Source: Streptomyces sp. NBC_00690
GTDB lineage: Bacteria > Actinomycetota > Actinomycetes > Streptomycetales > Streptomycetaceae
Assembly: GCF_036226685.1 (NCBI RefSeq)
Contig: NZ_CP109009.1
Location: forward strand, 7,777,501-7,841,500
DNA length: 64,000 bases
Direction: 5' to 3'
How positions within the stretch are numbered: the stretch's first letter is position 1; each line of letters opens with the position of its first letter. Positions 1-8,596 of the stretch are shown here, piece by piece. The translations under genes and the position numbers were made by a program. A model generated the notes under the pieces. It ran no database searches. It had not been told where the DNA came from and saw only the letters and a list, made by a program, of their open reading frames with translations.

Positions 1-144
1 TTCACCGGTGAGCCGGGCTGAAATATTGCCGCAGAGCCAGGCGGCGTTGGCGGCGGGGACGGCGAGGACGAAAGAGCCGAGGAGGGCCTTGAAGGCGAGG
101 TCGGTACCGGGGCTGGTACTGGCAGAGGAGGGGGTGTTGGGCAA
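1..144 (-). CDS. Partial hypothetical protein with a membrane-like segment
   Basis: This reading frame follows the stop of the DUF317 gene to its right and runs off the left edge. It encodes a short polar start and then a hydrophobic stretch (FKALLGSFVLAVPAANAAWL) that looks like a membrane segment. The only plausible starts are TTG at 144 or CTG at 159, neither with a clear ribosome-binding site. It may be the next gene of the leftward operon, but only about 48 codons are visible and no family is recognised. Confidence 0.35.
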   Translation of the reverse strand, partial: MPNTPSSASTSPGTDLAFKALLGSFVLAVPAANAAWLCGNISARLTGE

Positions 145-180
145 GGGGAGACGATCCAGGGGCCGGGTGCGGGGGCAGGG

Positions 181-945
181 TTAGCGGCGGGGCGGCGGTG
201 GAGCCTTCGGCGGGCGCGGACCGGTGACCGGCCGGGGAGAGGCTGGCGCGGTCAGCTGCTGGATGCGGCGCTCCAGCGCGGAGGCGAGCGTGCCGGCGGG
301 GACGCTCTGGAAGGTGACCTGAGCGCGGTCCCAGGCCGCGGGGGACAGGCGCAGGAGATCTCTGGCCAGAGGTGCGGGGTCGGCCAGCGCACGGGTGAAT
401 CCGGCGATCAGGGATCGCGGGGCGGTGTCGCTGAAGCGGGCCTGCCAGAGGCGGTTCTCGGGGTCCTCGCCGACGGTTGTGGTGGCGGTCCATGTGTCGT
501 CACCGCCGCCTTCGAAGTGGGCGAAGCCGTCGGGGGAGGTCAGGCCGCCGTGGTCCCGGGCCGGGAGCCAGCCCGCGGCCAGGAGCGGTGCGTACGGGTC
601 CGGTTCCGCCGGGACGCAGTGGGGGTGGGTGAGGGCGTCGATGAAGCCCGCGATGGTCTCGACCGGGGTGCGTGCGCCGAAGTTCGCGTACCAGGCGGGC
701 CGCCCGGCATCCGCGGCGTGGTGGACGTTCCACCACTGGCTGTCGGAGGCGGGCTCCAACCGCAGGAGTGCCTTCTGGCCCGGGCTGGAGAGGATGACGC
801 GTGGCATCAGAGGGTCGTGTCCGTGACTCCATCCGGCCGCGCGGTGAAGCGGGACGGTGATCCAGGCGGGGTCACCGCTGCCGGCCAGGTGGCGTGGTGC
901 GATGAAGTCGACCTCGATCGACCCGGGAGCGCTGGGCACGGTCAT
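181..945 (-). CDS. DUF317 domain protein
   Basis: A 254-residue protein with the two-part DUF317 layout seen repeatedly in this window. An N-terminal half contains APRHLAGSGDPAWITVPLHR and a GW motif, followed by a conserved ARTPVETIAGFIDALTHP block. A second half repeats the pattern, ending APRSLIAGFTRALADP. DUF317 proteins are common on actinobacterial mobile elements and have no established biochemical role. The ATG at 945 overlaps the upstream stop as ATGA, so translation is probably coupled. The C-terminus is a proline- and arginine-rich tail, which is typical here. Confidence 0.8.
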   Translation of the reverse strand: MTVPSAPGSIEVDFIAPRHLAGSGDPAWITVPLHRAAGWSHGHDPLMPRVILSSPGQKALLRLEPASDSQWWNVHHAADAGRPAWYANFGARTPVETIAGFIDALTHPHCVPAEPDPYAPLLAAGWLPARDHGGLTSPDGFAHFEGGGDDTWTATTTVGEDPENRLWQARFSDTAPRSLIAGFTRALADPAPLARDLLRLSPAAWDRAQVTFQSVPAGTLASALERRIQQLTAPASPRPVTGPRPPKAPPPPRR

Positions 946-1541
946 CGCCGGACCACCGGTGCGCAGGCCGTGGCCGGGCTCGGCGCGGGAGCGGTGGTGA
1001 ACAGTCGCGGGGGCGTGTGCTGGGCGGCTTCGTGGATCTCCAGGACCGCCTGGCCGTGGTGCGACCACTCATGGAGGTAGTGCGACGCCTCCGCGTTGCG
1101 TTCGGCGAGCGGCTCGTCGTACTCCTCGGTGCCCGGACCGGCGAACGGCGGCAGAGCGTCGCGGACGTCGATCCACGCGCGCTGGAGGTCGGAGAGGTGG
1201 TCCAGCGCGGAGCCGAGGGTGGAGACCTGCCACCCCCACCGGTGCTGCATGCCCCACCGTTTCGGCTGGAGTGCGGACGAGATGTTCTGCATCTGCGTGT
1301 TGGCGGTGGCGATCAGGTCCTTGGCGCCGTAGCGGACGCCGGTGAAGGCATGCCACAGTTCCGCGTCACGCCGCCGCTCGCGCTGCCGGTAGGCGATGGG
1401 GTCGTGGGGGTGGTGGTCGGGGTCGGTGTGGGTCTCGGCATAGGACTCCCAGGCAGTGGTGATCTGTGCGCTTTCACGGATGAACCGGGCGAGGTGCTGG
1501 AGCCGAAGCCGGTGAATGTCCTGCGGGAGGGGAACGGTCAA
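942..1541 (-). CDS. Hypothetical helical protein, paralogue of the 4.2 kb gene
   Basis: A 199-residue protein that I do not recognise. It is predicted mostly helical and has no signal peptide or membrane segment. It resembles the protein at 4209-4724: both share an RFIR-x-SA motif near the N-terminus and an ATAN-x-Q motif after a W-x-AF segment. The start is TTG at 1541, with a GAAGGA Shine-Dalgarno lying inside the end of the preceding gene. The stop overlaps the following DUF317 ATG by four bases, so it sits within a coupled leftward operon. Confidence 0.7.
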   Translation of the reverse strand: MTVPLPQDIHRLRLQHLARFIRESAQITTAWESYAETHTDPDHHPHDPIAYRQRERRRDAELWHAFTGVRYGAKDLIATANTQMQNISSALQPKRWGMQHRWGWQVSTLGSALDHLSDLQRAWIDVRDALPPFAGPGTEEYDEPLAERNAEASHYLHEWSHHGQAVLEIHEAAQHTPPRLFTTAPAPSPATACAPVVRR

Positions 1542-1546
1542 GAGGC

Positions 1547-2397
1547 TTATTTCCTTCGGTTGTTCGGGTCATCGGCGCCGTGCCGGGGCTCGGCGGCGGG
1601 ACGGGCGGGGGCCGGTGCGGTGCGGTGGCCGAGAGGCGCAGGCGGGTTGCACGAGGACCAGGCGGCTGTGAGGCGGGCGTGGTGGGCGCCGATGACGTCC
1701 ATGGACGACAGGCGGCCGGGGGCCCGGACGGCGCTGGGGTGGCCGAGCGGGTCGGCCCGCCGGCGCTGGACCGGTTCGCTGCTGACGAGCGCGCGGGCGA
1801 ATCCCGCGAGCACATGCGCCGGGGCGCTCTCGTAGATCCGGGCGTCCCAGACCTTCTCGCTGTCTCCCGGGCGGCCGGCGGCGGAGAACTCCCAGACGAA
1901 GGAGTCGCAGTATCCGGGGTCGAACGGCCGCCGGTGCGCGGTCAGGAGCCGGTCGGGGGAGCTGGCCCGGGCGGTGCCATCCCCGTGCAGGGTGCAGGTC
2001 CAGCCCGCAGAGGCGAGCACCTGCCAGACGTCGGAGTCCGCCGCACCCGACGGGGCGGGGTGGTGAGGGCGTCGGTAAGACCGGCGGCGATCTCCACCGG
2101 GACCATGCGTCCGAGCTCCGCGAACCACGCCGGTCCCCCGGGCGGCGCGGCGAGGACGCGCCAGCAGATATCGGTGTGGGAGAGCGGGGCGAGGAACAGA
2201 TCGTTCTGCCGGTCGGGGCTGGTGAGGAGTACCGACGGCGCGAGCGGATCGGCATGGCTCGTCCACCCGGCAGCGGCCAGGGCATGGGTGACGTGCCGGG
2301 CGTCGCCCGGACCCACGAGCGCCCGGGGCCGGACGTCGTACTCGGGCCGCCCGTGATCATCGGCGAAGACGGCCAGCTGCTGATCGCTCACCTGCAT
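1547..2397 (-). pseudogene. DUF317 domain gene with a one-base frameshift
   Basis: The first half reads as a normal DUF317 domain from ATG at 2397 (PRALVGPGDARHVTHALAAA, then VPVEIAAGLTDALTTPP). It then leaves frame. The expected continuation, SGAADSDVWQVLASAGW through APAHVLAGFARALVSSEP, lies in another frame and ends at 1547. Adding one C to the CCCC run opposite 2052-2055 restores a DALTTPPPSGA junction, close to the DALLNPPPGEA junction of a paralogue. It is therefore a one-base deletion, an assembly error, or less likely a programmed shift. As sequenced it would make a truncated protein. Confidence 0.75.
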
Positions 2398-2404
2398 GTC
2401 ACGT

Positions 2405-3226
2405 TCACCGGGCCCTTCCCGCATGAGCGACCGCTGCCACGGGCCGGGACGGAAGGCAGGTCTGCGCGGTGGCCGGGGGGCCGGTCCGGCGCTGGGCAGC
2501 ACGGGCGGCCTTGAGCCGCCCCTGGTGGGCTTCGACCACCGCTTCGCCGGTGACGCCGGAGGTTTCCTGCCGGACGCTGTAGTGCCCGGTCAGGTCGTAC
2601 ATGCCCCGCAGGACCGGGTCCGGGCTGACGAGCGCGGCCATGAACCCGGCCACAAGATGCGGCGGGGCGGATTCCGGGAGCCAGCCATGCCAGATCCGCT
2701 TGTACGAGCCGTCCCTGCGGCGCTCGCCGGCCTCGGCCCGCCAGCAGGCAAGTTCCTCGGAACGGCTCACGCGCATCAGCTCATCGGGAGAGGCGGCGAA
2801 CTCCTCGCCGTGGTCGTCTGTCCCCTGTGTCCAGCCGGCCGCGGTGAGGACGGGCCACACGTCCGGCACGTCGTCCGGCACCGGGTGGATGAGCGCGTCG
2901 GTGAGCCCGCCCAGGATCTCCGCCGGGATCAGCGCGCTGAACTCCGCGTACCTGTAACCCGGAGTGAAGGGATGGCCGCGGATACGCCACCAGGCTCCGG
3001 TAGCGCTCGGCGCGTGGTCCAGGCCCAACCGCAGCCGCTGGTCGGGGCTGACGAGCAGCACCCCGGGGGACAGGGAGTCGGAGTGGTCCGCCCACCCGGC
3101 GGCGTGCAGGGCGTGCGTGACGTGCCGGGGGTCACCGGGCCCGGCCAGATGGCGTGGCACCGTATCGAACTGGACACGGTTCTTATGGGTATCGGCGAAG
3201 GCGGCCAGCCGCCGCTCCCGGTTCAT
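2405..3226 (-). CDS. DUF317 domain protein
   Basis: A 273-residue intact DUF317 protein with both halves. The first has VPRHLAGPGDPRHVTHALHA and IPAEILGGLTDALIHP; the second has APPHLVAGFMAALVSPDP. The length matches its neighbours at about 255-290 residues. The start at 3226 is the first codon of an MNRERR N-terminus. The stop lies 7 bases from the next start. The tail after residue 245 is low-complexity and basic. It belongs to the leftward DUF317 cluster; function unknown. Confidence 0.82.
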   Translation of the reverse strand: MNRERRLAAFADTHKNRVQFDTVPRHLAGPGDPRHVTHALHAAGWADHSDSLSPGVLLVSPDQRLRLGLDHAPSATGAWWRIRGHPFTPGYRYAEFSALIPAEILGGLTDALIHPVPDDVPDVWPVLTAAGWTQGTDDHGEEFAASPDELMRVSRSEELACWRAEAGERRRDGSYKRIWHGWLPESAPPHLVAGFMAALVSPDPVLRGMYDLTGHYSVRQETSGVTGEAVVEAHQGRLKAARAAQRRTGPPATAQTCLPSRPVAAVAHAGRAR

Positions 3227-3349
3227 ACAGTCCCCGGGCCGCTGGCGGGGGACGGGGACTGCCCCGTGCTCCGGAGCCGGTGCGAGCGTGCGGGGAGGAC
3301 GGTCGGCGAATCGCAGGGACGGGGGTCGTGCGGGGAGGGGATGGCGGTG

Positions 3350-4153
3350 TCACCTTGCCTGTCGTAGTGGTGCGGATTTGAGTGGAGGCGTGCTTTCGGA
3401 GGGGGAGGCGTTGCGGCGGGTGGCGCGGACCCGGGCGCCGACGGTGTCGAGGCGGGTGCGGTGGGCCGCGACGTATGCCTCCGGGGTCATCCGGCTTTCC
3501 GTTCGCAGGGCGCTGTAATGCGCCTCTGTCTGTGACCAGTCGCGCTGCACAGGGGCGGTGTCGGTGAGCGCGGCGATCAGACCGGATACCAGGTGCGGCG
3601 GGGGCTCGTGAGCGATCCACGCGCTCCAGATCAACGGCCCTTCACCCGCGTCGGGCCGGACCGTGATCCGCCACGCGCGGGCCGGGTCGTCCCGGACGAT
3701 CTGCAGGTGCTCGGTGCTGACCATGCTGTCGGGCGAGTGCGCCGCGTCCCCGCGCGGGGTGCGGGACCAGCCTGCATCCGCCAGCAGTTCCCACACCCCG
3801 GGCGGCTCCACGGCGGGTGAAGGAAGCAGGCGGTCCGTCAGACCGGCGAGGATCTCCACCGGGATCGCGGTGAACTGCGCGTACCAGTGCTCGAAGGGGC
3901 CTTCGCTGCGCAGATACCATGCCGCGTCGTCGGCTGTGGTCTGCGGCTCGTGCCGCAGCCGGTGGAGACGGTCGGGGCTGACCAGGTCGACCACCGGCGC
4001 GAGCGGGTCGGAGCGGACCTTCCAACCGGCGGCGGCCAGGGCATGGGTGGTGTGCCGCGCGTCCCCGGGGCCGGCCAGATACCGCGGCGACACATCACTG
4101 AGGAAACCGGTGTGCTCGGACGCGAACAGATCCAGCTGCTCCCGCCTCAGCAC
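3350..4153 (-). CDS. DUF317 domain protein
   Basis: A 267-residue DUF317 protein. The GTG at 4153 is chosen because GGGAGG lies eight bases upstream and the upstream codons show no domain similarity. Conserved blocks are SPRYLAGPGDARHTTHALAA, IPVEILAGLTDRLLP, and in the second half PPHLVSGLIAALTDTAP. A conserved ESRMTPEAYVAAHRTRLD helix near the C-terminus resembles helices in the other copies. Cytoplasmic and of unknown role. A gap of 55 bases separates it from the next gene upstream. Confidence 0.82.
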   Translation of the reverse strand: MLRREQLDLFASEHTGFLSDVSPRYLAGPGDARHTTHALAAAGWKVRSDPLAPVVDLVSPDRLHRLRHEPQTTADDAAWYLRSEGPFEHWYAQFTAIPVEILAGLTDRLLPSPAVEPPGVWELLADAGWSRTPRGDAAHSPDSMVSTEHLQIVRDDPARAWRITVRPDAGEGPLIWSAWIAHEPPPHLVSGLIAALTDTAPVQRDWSQTEAHYSALRTESRMTPEAYVAAHRTRLDTVGARVRATRRNASPSESTPPLKSAPLRQAR

Positions 4154-4208
4154 GACCAGAACCTCCCGCCCGCGGGGCCGACCACCAGCTGGGTGGTCAC
4201 CGGCCGCC

Positions 4209-4724
4209 TCACCGCCGGGTCCGATGCGGCCCGGCGACGCGAGCGGCCGGACCGCGAAGGGCGGGCGAGGTGTCGGTCCGGCACTGGGCGGAGCCCTGCT
4301 GAGCGCGGACCGCGGTGTCGAGTCCGGCCAGAGCGTCCGCGCCGTTCGCCCACACATCGAGCGCGGGCCAGGCTTCGTCGAAGAACGCCGTCACGACCGC
4401 ATCGACGCTGTCCACCGTCGGGTCGGGCACGGACAGAAGGGTGTGCAGCCGGGCGACGGTTTGCTTGTGCTCGGCGTCGATGGTCTCCGCCGCGTGGACC
4501 AGGGCCTCGATCTTGGACCGCCACTCAGGCTGTGAGGCGGCGGGCAGCATGTCCAGCTGCGCGTTGGCGGTGGCGAGCAGGACGTCCAGGCACTCCTCCA
4601 GGGGCTGGAACGCTTCCCACATGCGCCGGTCGCGGCGGTGGGCGGCCCAGCCGTATGCCAGTTCGTCACACGGCCGGCCGTCTCTGGTCTGCTCCTGGGC
4701 TGGATCGCCGTCGAAGGCCAGCAC
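4209..4724 (-). CDS. Hypothetical helical protein, paralogue of the 0.9 kb gene
   Basis: A paralogue of the protein at 942-1541, sharing the W-x-AF...ATANAQLDMLPAA region. The GTG at 4724 has no Shine-Dalgarno. Homology continues upstream in frame (HLNRLDRFIRTSADI aligns with the RFIRESAQI of the paralogue) to an ATC at 4796 that sits five bases after a good AAGGAG. The real start may therefore be ATC, or an ATG altered in this sequence. Helical, no membrane segment, function unknown. It is the gene just upstream of the DUF317 gene at 3350-4153. Confidence 0.65.
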   Translation of the reverse strand: MLAFDGDPAQEQTRDGRPCDELAYGWAAHRRDRRMWEAFQPLEECLDVLLATANAQLDMLPAASQPEWRSKIEALVHAAETIDAEHKQTVARLHTLLSVPDPTVDSVDAVVTAFFDEAWPALDVWANGADALAGLDTAVRAQQGSAQCRTDTSPALRGPAARVAGPHRTRR

Positions 4725-4810
4725 GATGTCCGCGGATGTGCGGATGAAGCGGTCGAGGCGGTTCAGATGGGTGTCTGACTGGATGATCGGGGCGATGGTG
4801 ACTCCTTCGA

Positions 4811-5130
4811 GGGGCGCGATGGCGCTGCCCTGGGGTGGTTCAGCGGAGTGCCGTGTTTCGGCTTCGCACGGGGCGGGGCTGGTGTGTCAGGAGTTCTGGC
4901 GTCGTTGCGTTTCGAAGAGCGGCCCCCAGTACGTCGGGATGGCGGGCGGATCGCTTCGGTCACGGTCGGCACGGGGGCTGGGGCGTGGTGAGCGGTTGGT
5001 GAGGAATCCGGCCAGGCGGCGCAAGAGGCGCGGTCGGGACGGCGCGGTCGGGGTGCGGTCAGGGATGAGAGAGCTCCGGGCGAGGGCGCGGACAGGGAAA
5101 GAGAGGCCACCGTTCTGGCCGACCGGGGTT
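4811..5130. other. Gap without a convincing gene
   Basis: About 320 bases between two leftward genes. Open frames exist on both strands, but they are low-complexity, overlap their neighbours and carry no recognisable motif. I see no strong terminator. It may hold the promoter of the 4.2 kb gene. Confidence 0.4.
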
Positions 5131-5132
5131 GG

Positions 5133-6014
5133 TCAGCGCTTGTGCCGGGGCGGGGCGGTGGGCCGGGGCAGGGACGGCGGGGGCGCGGCGCGATGGAGGG
5201 CCTGTGACCTGGGGCCGGCCGCGGCGCGCAGCCGGGCTTGGTGCGCTTCCCGGTGCTGGGCCGGGGAGACGGAGGAGACAGTGCCGACCGCGTGGCGGTG
5301 GGCGATGTTCGGTGCGCTCTGCTCCCGCAGGAGCGGCGCGGGGTCCGACAGTGCCGTCATGAACGCGGCGAGGGCATGTGCCGGGGCACCGTCGGTGATC
5401 TTGGCGCCCCACATGTATGCGAAGCCGCCGCGCGGGTGCGGAGGGCTGGTCTCGACGCGCCAGTCGTACAGCGGCGGGCCGGAGTAGGTGGCCATGGTGT
5501 GCCGGACGACGTGGGCGGTCGAGTCTGGGGACACGGCGTAGGCGTCCCGGTCCTGCGCCAGGGTCCAGCCGCGGCCGGTGAGAACCGCCCAGATGTCGGG
5601 TGCTTCACCGGGCGGCGGGTTCAGGAGTGCGTCGGTGAAGGCGGCGACGATCTCGGCGGGGGTGTAGCCGCCGAAGTGGGCAACCCAGTCCGGGTCGGGA
5701 TTGGACGGAGAGTGGGAGGAGACACGCCACCAGGTGTCGCGGGGGTCCGGGCCGCTCGGTTCCAGGACGAGCTGGAGCATGCGGTCGGGGCTGCGCAGGA
5801 GGACATGGGGGTATCCGGGGACCGAGTGGTCGCTCCAGCCGGAGGCCAGGAGGACCTCTGTCACGTGGCGCGGGTCCCCGCCGCCCGCGAGATGGCGCGG
5901 AGCGATTTCGTACAGCTGGTCCGCCCGGTTGACACGGCCCCGGTCGGTGGGTCCGTTGGCGCGGGAGAAGAAGGGCCGGCCGGGCGGTGGGTCCTGATCG
6001 GGGCTGTGACTCAT
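5133..6014 (-). CDS. DUF317 domain protein
   Basis: A 293-residue DUF317 protein starting at the ATG at 6014, which has GAGGA five bases upstream. Key blocks are APRHLAGGGDPRHVTEVLLA, TPAEIVAAFTDALLNPPPGE and APAHALAAFMTALSDPAP. An acidic or polar extension of about 35 residues precedes the first domain and a proline-rich basic tail follows the second. It lies just downstream of another DUF317 gene. Its DALLNPPPGEAPD junction is useful for reconstructing the frameshifted copy at 2.05 kb. Confidence 0.82.
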   Translation of the reverse strand: MSHSPDQDPPPGRPFFSRANGPTDRGRVNRADQLYEIAPRHLAGGGDPRHVTEVLLASGWSDHSVPGYPHVLLRSPDRMLQLVLEPSGPDPRDTWWRVSSHSPSNPDPDWVAHFGGYTPAEIVAAFTDALLNPPPGEAPDIWAVLTGRGWTLAQDRDAYAVSPDSTAHVVRHTMATYSGPPLYDWRVETSPPHPRGGFAYMWGAKITDGAPAHALAAFMTALSDPAPLLREQSAPNIAHRHAVGTVSSVSPAQHREAHQARLRAAAGPRSQALHRAAPPPSLPRPTAPPRHKR

Positions 6015-6036
6015 CAAGTTCCTCAGCGGACGGGGG

Positions 6037-6840
6037 TCAGCGGCGGGCGGGTGCCTGCCCGGCGTTGGCGTACGGGGACGGGGCGGGTGTGGTCTTGCGG
6101 GGACGGGCACCGGCCCAGTTGCTGCGGGCCCAGGCGGCGGCACGGGCGGCGGTGATCCTCGCCTGCTGCCAGGCGGAGAGTTCCTCGGGCCGCACGGACA
6201 CCGAGGTGGTGCGGATCCGGTTGCTGGGCGGGAACATCCCGCGGGGCCGCATCACCGGCTTCGGGTCGGCCAGCGCCGCGCTGAACGACTCGATCAGATG
6301 CATCGGCGTGGTGGGGGTGAAGACCGCGTGCCACGCGGTGCCGTGCTCGGTGCGGGCTGACGCCCACCAGTGCGCCTGCCCTGGGGTTGACTCGTGCCAC
6401 TGGAGCCAGGTGTTCTTGTCGGGGCTGACGGCGGTGACATGCCGGCCGGGCTGGGCCTCCCACCCCTGGCGCTCCAGCGGTGCCCACGGGTTGGGGGCGT
6501 GGGCGGAGCGCGGTCGGGTGAGGGCGTCGGTGAACCCGGCGACGATCTCCGCCGGGGTCTGCAGACCAAGGGTGGCGTGCCATTCCTCCTGGTGCCCGTC
6601 GGACCTGCCCCGGATGGTCCAGCCGCCCGGCTGGACCAGCGGGTCGAACCCGATCCGGACGTTTCTGTCAGGACTGTCGAAGACGATCGGTCCGCCGGTC
6701 CTGGACAGGTCCTTCCAGCCAGAGGCCCGCAGGAACTCGGTCACATGCCGCAGGTCGCCGCCGCCGGCCAGGTAGCGGGGCTCGATGAGGTAGTGCTGCT
6801 GCGGCCGGGCGTTCCACTCATCCCAGAACTGCTTGCTCAC
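6037..6840 (-). CDS. DUF317 domain protein
   Basis: A 267-residue DUF317 protein starting at GTG 6840, which overlaps the upstream stop as GTGA and is preceded by GGGGAGGAG. Conserved blocks are EPRYLAGGGDLRHVTEFLRA, TPAEIVAGFTDALTRP and, in the second half, MHLIESFSAALADPKPV. Tryptophan-rich strands are typical of the family. It is the first DUF317 gene of this coupled run; function unknown. Confidence 0.82.
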   Translation of the reverse strand: MSKQFWDEWNARPQQHYLIEPRYLAGGGDLRHVTEFLRASGWKDLSRTGGPIVFDSPDRNVRIGFDPLVQPGGWTIRGRSDGHQEEWHATLGLQTPAEIVAGFTDALTRPRSAHAPNPWAPLERQGWEAQPGRHVTAVSPDKNTWLQWHESTPGQAHWWASARTEHGTAWHAVFTPTTPMHLIESFSAALADPKPVMRPRGMFPPSNRIRTTSVSVRPEELSAWQQARITAARAAAWARSNWAGARPRKTTPAPSPYANAGQAPARR

Positions 6841-7229
6841 CGGCTCCTCCCCGAAGGCTTGGGCGAGGACGGCTTCGCGGCAACGGGCGGGCTGCCGGGA
6901 GCCGGTGGCCGGGCGAGCTGCCGGAAGGTGTCCGCGTGCTCGTCGAGGTCCAGCCCTACGTCATGGAGTTCGTTCGCCGCGCGGCCGAGAGCCAGCCACA
7001 CTTCGGCCGGGAACGGCCCGCCGTTTTCGCGCTGCTCCTTGGCGTAGTGGGAGCCGGTGGCCAGCAGGGTGGTGAACCGGGCGAGGGCGCCGTCGTCGGG
7101 GTCGAGGACGGCGCTCAGGATCTGGACGGCTTCGTGGGGCGGGGCCTGGGAGAGGTGGGCGGCGAGCCGGTCGATCTGCCGGGCGATCTCCCCGGCGAGA
7201 CGGACAGGGGAGGGAGTCGTGTCGGTCAT
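6837..7229 (-). CDS. Hypothetical helical protein
   Basis: A 130-residue protein with helical segments (RLAGEIARQIDRLAAHLSQA and EVWLALGRAANELHDVGL) and a proline-rich tail; not recognised. The ATG at 7229 follows GGAGG closely. An alternative GTG at 7265 would overlap the upstream frame as GTGA. The stop overlaps the next GTG, so it is coupled to the DUF317 gene downstream. No membrane segment or signal peptide. Confidence 0.65.
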   Translation of the reverse strand: MTDTTPSPVRLAGEIARQIDRLAAHLSQAPPHEAVQILSAVLDPDDGALARFTTLLATGSHYAKEQRENGGPFPAEVWLALGRAANELHDVGLDLDEHADTFRQLARPPAPGSPPVAAKPSSPKPSGRSR

Positions 7230-7261
7230 GGTCCTCCGGGACAGAAGAGCGCGGTGGATGG

Positions 7262-7438
7262 TCACAGGTGCCGCCCGCGGCGGGATTCGTACAGGGCCGC
7301 CCAGTCGGCGGGGTCGAGCGGGCTCGTCCGCCCGGGGCTGCCCAGGGCGCGGGCGCGCAGACAGCGGCGGGCGAGGAAGACGGCAAGCCGGGGCGGCTTG
7401 GATGCGCTGATGCGGGATGGGGGCGTGCGGTCTGGGAT
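7262..7438 (-). CDS. Possible small basic protein, start unclear
   Basis: The last 50 residues of this frame (SKPPRLAVFLARRCLRARAL then DPADWAALYESRRGRHL) look coding. They end in a TGA that overlaps a GTG of the next gene, as is usual in this operon. No ATG, GTG or TTG lies close upstream. A GTG at 7585 would overlap the previous gene by 74 bases. An ATC at 7438 follows TGGAG by eight bases. It is either a real small gene with an odd start or a decayed one. Confidence 0.35.
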   Translation of the reverse strand: MPDRTPPSRISASKPPRLAVFLARRCLRARALGSPGRTSPLDPADWAALYESRRGRHL

Positions 7439-7511
7439 TGCCGGGACTCCAGAAGGAACGGGGTGTGGGGTGCGGTGGCCGGCCCCGCCGTGAGGCGGGG
7501 GCGGACCTGGT

Positions 7512-7928
7512 TCAGGTACTGCGGCTGGTGCGCGTCGCCCCCGTGGCCGGGGCCCTGGGCGGCAGGGGAGCGGGCTCCGTGGCACCCGGGGGCCTGGCGC
7601 GGCTCATGTATTCCGCTACGGCTTCCTGGTAGGCGACTGGGTCGAAGACGTCCGACGTGATGTTGACGATGTATCCGGCCATGAGGAGCGTGGGGACGGC
7701 CCGGGTGGCGAGACGTTTCTGCTCGGGTTCGGGCAGTTCCGCGGGAGTCTCGTGCCATACGTAGGCGGGGCCTGCCGTGACCAGGGTCTGACGCTGCAGG
7801 CCGAGTTCGTCGAGGAGCGCGAGGAGCTGTTCCGGGGCACCGGTGGGCGTGTCGGCGTGGATCGTGGTGCTCAGGGCCTTGCGGTAGATCTCGACGTCGG
7901 TGCCCTCGTCGTCGGCTCGATTGCCCAT
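7512..7928 (-). CDS. Small hypothetical protein of the AG-x-x-V family
   Basis: A 138-residue protein starting at ATG 7928. Its middle region, LATRAVPTLLMAGYIVNITS followed by DVFDPVAYQEAV, matches a motif found in the proteins at 7961, 9399 and 21665: an alanine-rich helix, then AG-hydrophobic-x-V, then an aspartate-rich strand. It looks like a small alpha/beta fold of unknown role. The C-terminus is proline-rich. It lies 32 bases from the next gene upstream. Confidence 0.65.
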   Translation of the reverse strand: MGNRADDEGTDVEIYRKALSTTIHADTPTGAPEQLLALLDELGLQRQTLVTAGPAYVWHETPAELPEPEQKRLATRAVPTLLMAGYIVNITSDVFDPVAYQEAVAEYMSRARPPGATEPAPLPPRAPATGATRTSRST

Positions 7929-7960
7929 GGGGAAGGGGGGTCTCCTTCACTGATGCGGAA

Positions 7961-8596
7961 TCACCGGCGGCGGGCCGGCGGTACGGCGGGCGGTTGGGGA
8001 GGGGACGTCACCGGCCGGGTGGCGGCGGTGTTGCGGAGCTGTTCGATCTGCCGGGTGTGCTGGGCAAGGCTGGTGGTGATCTGCATGAGCCGTTCGGCGG
8101 GGGCGGGGTCCTGCCCGCTGTCCCGCAGACGCTCGCCCCAGCTGAACCAGGTCGAACGCAGTGCCCTGTCGATACCGGGCAGCAGTCCGGACGGAGCACA
8201 CAGCTCGGTCAGAATGTCCGCGACACTCCGGTCCTTGTCGGCTGCATCGGCACGCTCCATGAGGTGTTCGAGGTAGCGGTGGGCTGCCTGCTGGTCGCCG
8301 CCGGGGGTGGTGAGGATGTTGAGCGTGGGGTCGAGGTGGACGCTGAATCCGGCGAGGAGCAGGGCGTGGGCCGCCGCGGTGGCGCCTTGGCGCTGCTGCT
8401 CGACCGGGAGGGCGTGCGGCTGGCGGTGGTACGGGCCGCGCGGCCCGGGATGGGAGATGAACTGCCCGGTGGTCTGCAGGATTCCGGCGGCCCGCTCGTC
8501 GCCGCCGATCGCGACGACGAGCTGGGTTCGCGGGTCCCGGGCGATCGAGATGTACTCCAGGACCGCGAACTGCGGCTTCCCGTCGTCCGGCGTCAT
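7961..8596 (-). CDS. Hypothetical protein of the AG-x-x-V family
   Basis: A 211-residue protein starting at ATG 8596, which overlaps the preceding stop as ATGA. The N-terminal 110 residues contain ATAAAHALLLAGFSVHLDP, the motif shared with neighbouring small proteins. The C-terminal half is helical (SLAQHTRQIEQLRNTAA) and could be a coiled coil. No catalytic motif, membrane segment or signal peptide. Unknown function. Confidence 0.68.
   Translation of the reverse strand: MTPDDGKPQFAVLEYISIARDPRTQLVVAIGGDERAAGILQTTGQFISHPGPRGPYHRQPHALPVEQQRQGATAAAHALLLAGFSVHLDPTLNILTTPGGDQQAAHRYLEHLMERADAADKDRSVADILTELCAPSGLLPGIDRALRSTWFSWGERLRDSGQDPAPAERLMQITTSLAQHTRQIEQLRNTAATRPVTSPPQPPAVPPARRR

Noticed and set aside
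4763..5110. 115-codon leftward frame filling the gap before the 5.1 kb DUF317 gene
   Set aside because: Low-complexity Ser/Pro/Arg composition, overlap with the 4.2 kb gene, no motif and no good start.
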